NCBI GenBank assembly: GCA_002284615.2 | Contig: MU069454.1 | Location: forward strand, 339,637 to 350,535 | Direction of reading: 5' to 3' | From: Dunaliella salina | Lineage: Eukaryota; Chlorophyta; Chlorophyceae; Chlamydomonadales; Dunaliellaceae | DNA: 10,899 bases | In this document: one piece after another, positions 1 to 6,630 of the stretch | Position numbering within the stretch: the stretch's first letter is position 1 | How the letters are laid out: every line of letters begins with the position of its first letter | Notes under the pieces: model-generated | Told to the model about the DNA's origin: nothing | The model's database searches: none | What the model saw: the letters and a program-made list of their open reading frames with translations, nothing else | Made by a program: the position numbers and the translations under genes

Positions 1-50
<50 letters not shown>

Positions 51-76
51 CGCGCATGCATGCGCACACGCATGCA
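1..76. repeat. (TG)n-(CG)n microsatellite, uninterrupted purine/pyrimidine alternation
   Basis: Twenty-one TG dinucleotides pass into a CG run and then into GCATGCATGCGCACACGCATGCA-type sequence. Strict pyrimidine/purine alternation holds for every base up to position 76 and breaks at the AA of 76-77. Such tracts are the classic Z-DNA-prone sequence and are also unstable in length. The tract starts at the very first base, so its true length cannot be seen. A small open frame reading Cys-Val repeats across it is a repeat artefact. Confidence 0.97.
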
Positions 77-408
77 AGTGCATGCATGCAGCATACCCTC
101 AATGCTTGCACAACATGTCCAAGCCCCATGCCATTTCATGTCCTATGGAGGGGTGAATTACACGTGCAGAGAGCATTGTGAAGGGTTGTTAGCAACAGAG
201 CTCAGCTTGAACGACACAAAATGCAGCTCTCATTGATGCAAGCGGGTCTGCCCATCAAGCTTTTGACTCTTGAACAAGCTGCCAGGCCCTTGTCAGACAA
301 TCTGGTGGGGACCCTGCTTGCTTGCTCATGAGGAAACTTTTCCGCGGGGCTTGCAGTCTTTAGCTGGCGTAGAGTCTTCTTTTCTTTTTCTCTCAGGGTA
401 TCAACTAA
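77..408. other. Low-copy stretch without recognisable gene
   Basis: No credible coding region or RNA gene is visible. Small items are a run of GCATGC-like motifs just after the microsatellite, a short palindrome TTGTCAGACAA at 290-300, and a 20-nt pure pyrimidine run at 375-394 followed directly by AG. The last resembles a eukaryotic 3' splice site, but no exon can be attached to it. Confidence 0.5.
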
Positions 409-523
409 GGTTGGGTAAAGAGGGTTGAGAAGTTGGCAAAAGAGGCTTCAAAGAGGGTTGAAGAGGCCCCCAAAAGGCTCTTTGACCCTCTGTTGCCACA
501 TGCTCAACCCCCTTAACCCAACC
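409..523. repeat. Long imperfect inverted repeat (foldback; MITE-like or pre-miRNA-like)
   Basis: The outer arms 409-429 and 503-523 are reverse complements at 19 of 21 positions. Pairing continues inward: TGGCAAAAGAGG from 434 faces the complement of the CCTCTGTTGCCA segment at 488-499, and CAAAGAG at 449-455 faces CTCTTTG at 478-484. Together this gives a stem of roughly 45-50 bp with scattered mismatches, one bulge and a small G/C-rich loop near 460-475. The total size of 115 nt fits a plant or algal microRNA precursor, or a tiny foldback transposon. No obvious target-site duplication was found. It lies just upstream of the ~253-bp repeat and may be an insertion in it. Whether it is transcribed cannot be judged here. 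Confidence 0.8.
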
Positions 524-552
524 CAAGTAGTCAACACATGCCAGAATGGAAA

Positions 553-1205
553 ATTCAAAGTCAAAGACAAGCACGATCAGCCTAGGGGCAAAGGCAAAGA
601 CGCGCTGGGGCCATATGCACTGAGCTGACCAGAGTGAAGTCAGCTGCAACCCACTGTCTTTCCACAACGTGCCGCCTCATGGGGCATGCCAAAGCAAGCA
701 AAAACAAAAGAGCTTGCTGATGTGGGGATCCTCTCCTCAAAGCACGCGGCCTGGGGCTGGCGAGGTGCCCTCTTTTCTTCATTTCCAGGGGCTCGACACT
801 TGCCGCAGAAGAGAACCCAGAAAAAAGAAGAAGGCAATCAGCCCAAAGATGCAGATGTACGAAGGCGATCATCATCACTGGCTCCAGAGCAAAGCCAGCC
901 GTGATCCATTGTCTTCCCACAATGCGCCGCCTCATGGGGCACGGCATGCAAGCTAAATACAAAAGAGCTTGTATTCTAATCTCATTCGGCGAACCTTTCC
1001 TCGAAGCAGGCAGCCTTGGGCTGGCTTCAGTGCCCTTTTTCCCCCTCTTTCAGAGATTCAGCACCTGCTGCTGAGAAAAGCACACCAACAAGGTTAAAGA
1101 CAATCAGGGCAAAGACAAAGACAGAGACAAAAGCCCCACAGTAAGTCAGCAGTAACCCATTGTCTTTCTACAGTGTGCCGTCCCATGGTGCATGCCAAGC
1201 AAAAA
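553..1205. repeat. Diverged ~253-bp tandem repeat, about 2.5 copies
   Basis: The anchor CCAYTGTCTT followed by YCCACAAYGYGCCGCCTCATGG recurs at 651, 906 and 1157, spacings of 255 and 251 bp. Other conserved blocks are ACAAAAGAGCTTG (about 702 and 958), a G/C-rich CCTTGGGCTGGC block followed by a pyrimidine tract (about 750 and 1015), and an AAGACAATCAGGGCAAAGAC-like block before each anchor (about 564, 830 and 1100). Divergence is substantial, so the array is old. The overlapping open frames of 60-130 codons on both strands are not shared between copies, which argues against coding function. Confidence 0.8.
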
Positions 1206-1309
1206 GGAAGTGGAGGGCTCCACTCCACCAGGCTCTACCCCACTCACCTGGATCTGGGCCGCATGGGCTTGTCTATCTCAAAAGCTCGAACGGAGGACAG
1301 CGCTGCCGC

Positions 1310-1905
1310 AAGGCGGTTGGCGCACTGTGGGAACTCAGCAGTGAAGATTAGGCCAGCTTGCTGTGCCAGCGCATCACGCCCAGGCTGAAAGCAAAGCAAC
1401 ATGCAAGGTAGGCGCACTGTCGATACTCAGCGGTGAAGACTAGACCGGGCTGCTGTGCCAACGCATCACGCCCAGCACAGGAAAAGGTGCAAGCATGCAA
1501 GCATGCGAGCGCGCAGAATGCACAGCACAGTGCTCAAGACTAGGCCAAGCTGTTGATCCAGCACATCACGCCCAGCTTGAAAGCAAAGCAACATGGAAGG
1601 TCGGCACATCATCAGTACTCAGCTCAGGAGCCTAGGCCTGGCCGCTGTGCCAACACATCACGTCCAGCATGGGAAAAGATGCAGGCATGCAAGTGCGGAA
1701 AATACATGGCACTGTCGGTACTTGAGCACTAAGTGCCCAAGACTAGGCCAAGCTGCTGTGCCAGCGCACCGCGCCTGAAAGCAAAGCAACGTACAAGGTC
1801 GGCATATTGTTGGCACTCAGCGGAGAGGATCAGCCAAGGCTGCTGTGCCGGCACATCAAGCCCAGCATGAAAATCACGCAAGCATGCGAACACAAAAAAG
1901 CTAGG
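1310..1905. repeat. Higher-order satellite of alternating A/B monomers, ~200-bp dimer
   Basis: The shared core GCTGYTGTGCCARCRCATCACGCCCAGC starts monomers at 1362, 1454, 1554, 1646, 1757 and 1844. Monomers at 1362, 1554 and 1757 (type A, 87-92 bp) continue with a TGAAAGCAAAGCAAC block and end in an ACTCAGC-containing tail. Those at 1454, 1646 and 1844 (type B, about 100-111 bp where complete) continue with GGAAAAGRTGCA and GCATGCAAG motifs. The order is strictly A-B-A-B-A-B, giving dimer spacings of 192 and 203 bp. A partial A tail precedes the first full unit at about 1310. This is a small higher-order repeat array. No coding frame is maintained. Confidence 0.85.
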
Positions 1906-1980
1906 CAGGCCTGGCACCATTCCCTCTGTGAGGCAAGGCAAACACAAACAAGCAGAGCATCTGACCAAACCTGACCAACC

Positions 1981-2500
1981 AAAGGCACGTGCTGCCTTCC
2001 TTTGAAGATGGTGAGTTGCAAGGACCCCCCCTGGTCCAAAGGAGCTGACCCTGACAGCACAAAGGAAGGCATGCCTTCGAAGGCAGTGATTTGCAAGGAC
2101 CCATCTGATCCAAAAGAATTGACCCCGGCACCGTCAGTGACAGCAAGGGGAAGGCGAGTGCCGCCTGCCTGTGAAGGTGGTGAGTTGCAAGGACCCCCCC
2201 TGGTCCAAAGGAGCTGACCCTGACAGCACAAGGGAAGGCTCGTGGTGCCTGCCTAGGTGCCCCACGGTGACTTGCAAGGTTACAAGGTTACAAGGAAAGA
2301 GCCACTCAGTCAAAACGCATGACTGCTGGGCTATAGTGAATTTCTTTAGAAAAAAATATAAATGAGAGCACGGTGATTCGCAAGGACTCACCTGGTCCAC
2401 GTGCTGCCCACATACCTAGGGCCTTATGGTGGTTTGTAAGGACCTACCTGGTCCAAAGGAGCAGACCCTGACAGCACAAGGGAAGGCACTTGGTGCCTGC
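1981..2500. repeat. Degenerate tandem repeat with GTGAGTTGCAAGGAC core
   Basis: The core GTGAxTTGCAAGGAC recurs at 2011, 2086, 2180, 2267, 2373 and 2429, so spacing varies from 56 to 106 bp. Better copies continue with CCTGGTCCAAAGGAGCTGACCCTGACAGCACAAGGGAAGGC. The copies at 2011 and 2180 are nearly identical over about 60 bp. The copy at 2267 breaks off after a small GGTTACAA duplication and runs into unrelated A/T-rich sequence up to about 2365. Indels of variable size show the array has decayed. Open frames over it are shared-repeat artefacts. Confidence 0.8.
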
Positions 2501-2834
2501 CTGGGGCCAAGTCCAGCACAGCGACGGAGCTGTCAAAGGCGATGGCACTGACCAGTGTGCCTGGCTCCAGCTCGCTCTGCAAACACACACAGGATTCACA
2601 GCAATGTGCTGTAGATATGTATGTACTCTGGGGCTAAGTCCAGCACAGCAACGGAGCAGTCAAAGGCAATGGCACTGACCAGTGTGCCTGGCTCCAGCTC
2701 GCTCTGCGAACAAAAAAGGCACCGTTCTTGCTTCAGCCAAGCTGCTCATGTTGGCAGGTAGAGCTTTGTAACCAATCCTATCCTAAGCACATAAGGGACG
2801 CACAGCGATGCGCTGTAGGTCTGTACGCCTCTGG
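2501..2834. repeat. 127-bp spaced duplication with a third partial copy
   Basis: Segment 2501-2580 is repeated at 2628-2707 with 4 mismatches in 80 positions. Two of these are CpG in the first copy and CpA in the second. The linker 2597-2631 has a diverged relative at 2801-2834 (one indel), again with CG in one copy and TG or CA in the other, as in GCGATGCGC versus GCAATGTGC. The block TGACCAGTGTGCCTGGCTCC is unchanged between the two main copies. No RNA gene or coding frame is recognised. Confidence 0.85.
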
Positions 2835-2919
2835 TGTGGCAGTGGCACCGGTGTGATGTATGCACAGAGGCACTGGCGGAAGCTTGGCGAGAGGAGTGCC
2901 GACAGCCGCACGGGCGGAA

Positions 2920-3148
2920 GCATGAGTGCAGGCAGCTGGTGCATGCAGCATGAGTGCAGGCAGCTGGTGCATGCAGCATGAGTGCAGCGTGAGTGCAGGC
3001 AGCTGGTGCATGCAGCATGAGTGCGGCATGAGTGCAGGCAGCTGGTGCATGCAGCATGAGTGCAGGCAGCTGGTGCATGCAGCATGAGTGCAGGCAGCTG
3101 GTGCATGCAGCATGAGTGCAGCGTAAGTGCAGGCAGCTGGTGCATGCG
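2920..3148. repeat. 28-bp minisatellite with inserted 11-bp partial units
   Basis: Full units start GCATGAGTGCAGGCAGCTGG and end TGCATGCA (28 bp). They lie at 2920, 2948, 2987, 3026, 3054, 3082 and 3121. An 11-bp piece, GCATGAGTGCA or GCATGAGTGCG, precedes the units at 2987, 3026 and 3121, making 39-bp composites. Copies are almost identical, implying recent expansion or homogenisation. Each unit carries CAGCTG and TGCATGCA palindromes. The array is stop-free in all three minus frames, which explains overlapping 110- to 177-codon open frames full of HAPAACTHA and HQLPAL repeats. Because 28 is not a multiple of three, successive units are read in different frames, so this is unlikely to be a protein. 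Confidence 0.95.
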
Positions 3149-3579
3149 GAGGCTTGTAGCCTTGCTCGAGCCTAAATTGGTGTGGCAAAATGGAATGATT
3201 GCCTAAAATGGTATGAACATACCATTGGTGATGAATGCCACGGAAGTGCAACTGCCTCTGGCTTTTGGAGGGTGCTTGGGAGATGGAGAAGGCTTGGGAG
3301 ACAACTTTCAAGTCTTTCCCTTACACCCCACCCCACCCCACCCCCCCTCCTCTTTGCTTGCACTAGTTTTCCTCTGTTGGGTACGTGACGTATATGAACA
3401 TATGTGTGCTGGAGACTCTGGATTACTTCATGATGGTGAAATTGCTAGCCTTTGTACCACCTTGTACCACTTCAGCTTTTAGCTTCATGATGTTGAAAGG
3501 TGCGAAATGCAGTTTGTCCCTTGCTCAAGTGAAAGGAAAAACTACTGAAAGGCCTGAAGGCTTCCCCTCTCCTGCATCT
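3149..3579. other. Low-copy region without an assignable gene
   Basis: This stretch separates the minisatellite from the CTG-rich tract. An imperfect duplication TTTGTACCACC/TTGTACCACTT lies at about 3450-3471. A plus-strand open frame from 3385 runs to 3720, but its last part is just the translated CTG tract (Cys/Trp-rich), which is not convincing protein. No splice-flanked exon, RNA gene or transposon end is seen. Confidence 0.5.
3326..3347 (-). other. G-quadruplex motif on the minus strand (i-motif on plus)
   Basis: The plus strand reads CCCC-A-CCCC-A-CCCC-A-CCCCCCC, so the minus strand has four G-tracts of at least four bases separated by single-T loops. One-nucleotide loops are the arrangement known to give very stable parallel quadruplexes. 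The tract sits inside a longer pyrimidine-rich stretch (about 3313-3355). Whether it marks a promoter cannot be decided, as no gene start is supported next to it. Confidence 0.85.
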
Positions 3580-3641
3580 TGCTGCTGCTGGTGCTGCTGG
3601 TGCTGCTCGTGCTCCTGTTGCTGCAGCTGCTGCTGCCACGG
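3580..3641. repeat. Interrupted CTG/CAG trinucleotide repeat
   Basis: The tract is made of GCTGCTGCTGGTGCTGCTGGTGCTGC-type triplets with TCG, CTC and TTG interruptions and ends in CTGCAGCTGCTGCTGCC. On the minus strand one frame reads Gln-rich (QQQ, HQQHQQQQ), another Ser/Thr-rich, and the plus strand reads Cys/Trp-rich. The Gln-rich frame is the most protein-like, but it has a stop shortly upstream (about 3689-3691 on plus coordinates) and no visible start. It could be a piece of a Q-rich exon or simply a microsatellite. Confidence 0.8.
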
Positions 3642-4022
3642 GGATAAGGGGCTAGCACATGCACATGCACAACTGCACCCGAATTTTCATTCACTGCTTT
3701 ACTCCCCTCTGACCCCTTGAGGGCATTGTTTCCCCTTGCCACAGATGGTATCTTGTAGTGGCACTATGTGGATGATCAGGCCCACTCATCATTGTTATTA
3801 CATTCATGCTGCTCTTGGAGCCCAGCCTGCTGAACTACGGCATGAGGAAAAGATGTGCAAAACAGGCCCATCTTTTGCCGCCACCTCACCTTTTTCATGC
3901 ATCCGCTTTCCAGGTAAGTTGAGCCACTCAGTTTCCACACTGAGTATCAGAAGGGCAGAATTTTCTCTTACATTTAATAAAACTCTGCACTGGGGGCTTG
4001 AAAAAAATTAGATTGAAAGTAA
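3642..4022. other. Low-copy region with an isolated splice-donor-like site
   Basis: A small (CACATG)n-like run lies at 3656-3671. CAG followed by GTAAGT at about 3912-3917 is a perfect donor consensus and is itself preceded by a pyrimidine-rich acceptor-like TTTCCAG. Immediately downstream a 6-bp stem, ACTCAG and CTGAGT, brackets TTTCCACA (about 3924-3943). A plus-strand 91-codon open frame, 3736-4011, spans this without resemblance to a known family. I cannot tell an exon boundary from chance here. Confidence 0.35.
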
Positions 4023-4364
4023 TCACCAGGTAATGACCTGATGCATCCGTTCATCATGGCTCCCCTTCCCCAAGGCTAGCGCTACACCTTTCTGTAACAG
4101 GACTCTATACCCCCTCTTTTCCCCTTGCTCAAGACAGAAAGCAGCCCCTGCCTCTCCATGCCAGTAGTCAGCTATTTTGACAGAAGCCTTTTGCTTTTGC
4201 AAGCCCTTAAGGGCCTCTGTTGAAGCCCTTCCATCCTTCAAATGATTAATTGTGTCCCCTGACTCTCCATGCCAGTAGTCAGCTGTTTTGACTGAAGGTC
4301 TTTTGCCTCTGTAAATTCCATTTAAACCCTTCCCTCCTGTAAATAATGCAGCCCCAGCCCTCAT
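4023..4364 (-). CDS. Unassigned open frame with a duplicated SVKxADYWHGExG motif
   Basis: This 113-codon frame contains two copies of a short motif, SVKTADYWHGESG and SVKIADYWHGEAG, about 37 residues apart. They come from the 111-bp spaced duplication seen in the DNA, so the repeat alone does not show selection. In the compared codons the changes mix silent (TCT/TCA) and replacing (ATA/ACA, GCA/TCA) positions, which does not favour coding. There is no signal peptide, membrane segment or recognised domain, and no neighbouring gene to give context. Because 111 is a multiple of three, the frame survives through both copies. It may be non-coding duplicated DNA. Confidence 0.15.
   Translation of the reverse strand: MRAGAALFTGGKGLNGIYRGKRPSVKTADYWHGESGDTINHLKDGRASTEALKGLQKQKASVKIADYWHGEAGAAFCLEQGEKRGYRVLLQKGVALALGKGSHDERMHQVITW
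4145..4319. repeat. Two-copy duplication, 111-bp spacing
   Basis: CCCCTG followed by a single variable base and then CTCTCCATGCCAGTAGTCAG occurs at about 4145 and again at 4256. Similarity extends for about 60 bp through GCTRTTTTGAC and a TTTTGC block, with one indel, and then fades. The intervening DNA (about 4205-4255) is not repeated. The age is moderate: the core is nearly unchanged while the flank has diverged. Confidence 0.85.
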
Positions 4365-4800
4365 GAATCACGCCATGCACAGTCTCTTACAACATGCTGT
4401 TGGAGAACCACTCTCAAGCATCCTTTAGGAAAGTTAACTTTATCCAGGTCCACCAAGCCAGGAATGGATGACATACTGTCAGGCCTATTCCAACCCACTC
4501 CAGGGCTGGTATGGCATGGTTGGGATACCAGGGTAGGGCTCAGGTTTGTAACAGTGGTGATGAAAAGGCAAACTCGAGATGTTTCAAAGAGGTTTCCCAG
4601 GCCTCATGTATCATTACAAGGTCAAGCTTTGCGAACCCTCGGACACCTTGAACTGTCTTCAAGTATGCATAGATCCTCCTGTGATTTAAAAGTCAGGCTA
4701 GGCATGCATGCTTGAGATAATGAAGCAACCGACCCTCCCACTTCTGAGCATGCAGGACCTCACCCTGAGGGCGGTCAAGCAACCCTGCATATTCAGTTTG
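4365..4800. other. Low-copy region without an assignable gene
   Basis: Nothing recognisable as an RNA gene, mobile element or repeat array is seen, apart from a GCATGCATGC stretch near 4702-4711. An 83-codon plus-strand open frame (4464-4715) has no family resemblance, internal repeat or membrane segment. It is left as unsupported. Confidence 0.45.
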
Positions 4801-4804
4801 AGCC

Positions 4805-4825
4805 GGGGGGGCCCAGGGTGGGGGG
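4805..4825 (+). other. G-rich tract, weak quadruplex motif
   Basis: Runs of 7, 3 and 6 guanines are separated by CCCA and T. Four three-G tracts are available only by splitting the longer runs, so this is a weaker candidate than the motif at 4931. Confidence 0.6.
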
Positions 4826-4911
4826 CCAGGAATCAGTCAAAAGCCCTGCCAGCATGGGGTCCTCAGGAAGCACTCCTTCGGCTTACCTGACCTGCAGCAA
4901 TGGCTCAGCAT

Positions 4912-5148
4912 TTAACCAGGAGCATTTCCTGGGGGGTACGGGGGGCTGGGGCGGGGGTACAGAAAATGACAGCTGGGGCCGACCAGGCCACTGGGGCCAC
5001 CAGGTGAGGTCCCATTGAGCAGGATTTGATTTTTTGAGGAGAAAAGCGAGCTCATGCTTTGGGAGCGCTGAGTGGAGCACTGAGCTAAGATCCTTGGTTT
5101 AGACATCTGTCCAGGGATGGGACAAAAATTTGCCCCCCCCTCCCTCAC
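4912..5148 (-). CDS. Weak Pro/Gly-rich open frame ending in a YPRPSPPYPP-type tail
   Basis: The 78-codon frame on the minus strand shifts from mixed composition (SSLFSSKNQILLNGTSPGG) to a Pro/Tyr/Gly-rich end, YPRPSPPYPPGNAPG. The start is a GTG inside a G-rich run, so a real start is not evident and any gene would be an exon fragment. The Pro-rich tail is the translation of the C-rich complement of the quadruplex tract at 4931-4957, which could create this composition by itself. About 30 bases beyond the end of the tail the minus strand reads GGTCAG followed by GTAAGC, a good donor-like site at about 4881-4886. A different minus frame (4883-5080) reaches that site open. No family is recognised. 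Confidence 0.12.
   Translation of the reverse strand: MREGGANFCPIPGQMSKPRILAQCSTQRSQSMSSLFSSKNQILLNGTSPGGPSGLVGPSCHFLYPRPSPPYPPGNAPG
4931..4957 (+). other. G-quadruplex motif G6-TAC-G6-CT-G4-C-G5
   Basis: Four guanine runs of 6, 6, 4 and 5 bases with loops of 3, 2 and 1 nucleotides satisfy the standard quadruplex rule with excess guanines. With the motif at 4805-4825 it forms a locally G-rich plus strand, opposite in orientation to the motif at 3326-3347. Confidence 0.85.
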
Positions 5149-5472
5149 GTTTTTTTACACCACTGGTTCAGATGTGACCCAGATCCTACCTGAGAGCCAA
5201 AATATGAGACAAATTTGGGTCAGAGCGCGCTTTTTGGCACCCTCACAACTGGAAATGCTCAAAAATGACCTAACATGCCTCTAAAATGCCCCTAGCTCAC
5301 CTATTGGGCTCCGTCCCCACTTTTTTTAATGCAGAAGTCCCAAGCCTGATTACCCTAGACCATTCTGTATACAAAGGGCGGAAATCCGCCTGCTTCATTA
5401 TCTCACTCGATTTTTGCCTAGCATGCCCAACCTAATTAAAAGTTTAACAAAAGCAGGGAGACCTTGTTAGGC
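5149..5472. other. Low-copy region without an assignable gene
   Basis: A small perfect hairpin, GGCGGA-AA-TCCGCC, lies at 5377-5390, too small to interpret. Mononucleotide runs of C (about 5132-5139) and T (5149-5156, 5321-5327) are present. The end of the region, TTGTTAG at about 5466-5472, resembles a 3' splice site directly in front of the open frame that follows. No repeat array or RNA gene is visible. Confidence 0.45.
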
Positions 5473-5734
5473 CCTCCCTGTGCCTCCCGATATCCTGGCC
5501 AAAGCAACCTTTTATGTCATCAGCGGACCTGTCAAAATGATTTTGATGATGCAGGTTGCAATTGTGGTTATCATGGCTTGGGAGGAGCAGCTGGGCTCCA
5601 CAAAACACCTGGAGCTTATGACTTTCAAACTTGCCTACAAACGTAAACCCAAAAGGGTAGAGCCAGCACGTTCCCTCTTTGGTTTTTTTGAGCTTATGAA
5701 TCCAGGGATATCTGCTTGTTTAACAAGAGGGTAA
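5473..5734 (+). CDS. Unassigned open frame, possibly an exon or decayed element fragment
   Basis: A frame without stops runs from the codon after TAG (5470-5472) to TAA at 5732-5734, about 86 codons. The translation is protein-like, with PPDILAKATFYVISGPVKM, a hydrophobic stretch (MILMMQVAIVVIMAW) and a basic stretch (KLAYKRKPKR). It is low-copy, so the openness is not a repeat artefact, unlike most frames in the window. There is no convincing start codon context. The bases in front (TTGTTAG) could be an acceptor site, making this a terminal exon. No family is recognised, and an overlapping frame is open over part of the same stretch. Chance cannot be excluded at this length. Confidence 0.2.
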
Positions 5735-6079
5735 ACCTAGTCCAAGAGGGCCATTTGTTCGTTCTACAAGATGATAACCCTGGGACAAGAGGATAAAATT
5801 GGTACATCTAGCCCCGGTTAAAAAAGGACCGACAAATCGACAGCCACTGTTCATTGTAAATCAGAAGCAGGCCTGTTTGCATCCCTGAAAACCTATTGAG
5901 CATTTGAAATGGGAACCCTGCTCCTTTCTTTGCTGACACACCTGAGTTTATTCATTGATATGACTGTTTAGCCACTCTCATTGCCACCACTCCTCCTCCC
6001 CGACTTTGGAGTCCCCCCACAAGAGCATCCCCAGCTCGCAGCAGGTGCCTCCTGAGCACCCAAAGCAGGGCTGAGGTGC
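5735..6079. other. Low-copy region without an assignable gene
   Basis: Short similar phrases CAAGAGGGTAAA and CAAGAGGATAAA occur at about 5725 and 5788. Nothing else repeated, no RNA gene and no convincing frame is seen. Confidence 0.45.
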
Positions 6080-6330
6080 AAGTTGGTTTCATTTGGTCAG
6101 TTCTACTGTGTTCTAGACCTGCGTTTTTCTTCGCACACTGAAAGCTCACAGAGCGGAACAAAATGCAGGTCTAGAACACAGCAGAGCTGGTTCCTTCTTT
6201 CCGCTCGTAAAGCAATTTATGGTGCAAAGCTGGTACCATTTAGTAAGCTCTGCTGTGAAAGCTAACTGAAAGCTCAAGCGTAAAAAAATGCAGGTCTCGC
6301 ACACAGCAAAGCTGACCCAATGGAACCAGC
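6080..6330. repeat. Three copies of one motif, one inverted; forms a strong foldback
   Basis: Copy 1 (6106-6127, CTGTGTTCTAGACCTGCG plus T-run) is the reverse complement of copy 2 (6160-6181, A-run plus TGCAGGTCTAGAACACAG) at 21 of 22 positions. The stem continues outward with AGTTCT at 6099-6104 facing AGAGCT at 6183-6188, one G-T pair included. The hairpin spans about 90 nt with a 32-nt loop. Copy 3 (6289-6306, TGCAGGTCTCGCACACAG) is a direct repeat of copy 2. Its downstream flank to about 6330 matches the reverse complement of the flank of copy 1 (6082-6105). ACTGAAAGCTCA precedes both direct copies (about 6137 and 6266). The arrangement suits an inverted-repeat mobile element remnant or a pre-miRNA-like precursor. 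Confidence 0.85.
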
Positions 6331-6630
6331 TCAGCAACCGAAGTTGCAATACCAGCGGGACACTCATGGCAGAGGCGGGCGGGCTGGTAATCAGCAAGAT
6401 ACAAAGCAGGGATAGGGTATCCAACTTACATAAGAGCAATCAGATTTTTGAGGGCATTTCAGTCTGATTGGCAATTACCATCTTGCACCAGCTTTTTCTA
6501 TGAAAAATTTTGCAGCAATCCTGCAAAGTGCTGTTAAAAGGTTACCATTTTGTGTACTACATTGTCAAAATGGCTGAGGCAGCCCCTCCTTGATGCTCAG
6601 GAATGAGCTCCGCTCAGCCCCTTGCCTTCA
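6331..6630. other. Low-copy region with one short inverted repeat
   Basis: CAATCAGA (6437-6444) and TCTGATTG (6463-6470) are perfect 8-bp inverted copies around an 18-nt T-rich spacer. No gene or repeat array is otherwise visible. Confidence 0.5.

Noticed and set aside
6..236. 76-codon frame starting CVCVCVCV
   Set aside because: Its start is the translated TG/CG microsatellite.
582..962. 126-codon minus-strand frame over the ~253-bp repeat
   Set aside because: The frame is not preserved in the other repeat copies.
2778..3311. 177-codon minus-strand open frame rich in HAPAACTHA and HQLPAL repeats
   Set aside because: It is the 28-bp minisatellite translated; all minus frames are open there and units are read in different phases.
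3385..3720. 111-codon plus-strand frame with a Cys/Trp-rich tail
   Set aside because: The tail is the translated CTG tract and the rest has no family signal.
409..6330. A complete transposon bounded by the two foldbacks
   Set aside because: The two foldbacks have unrelated sequences, no matching terminal repeats or target duplications were found, and no transposase-like frame lies between them.
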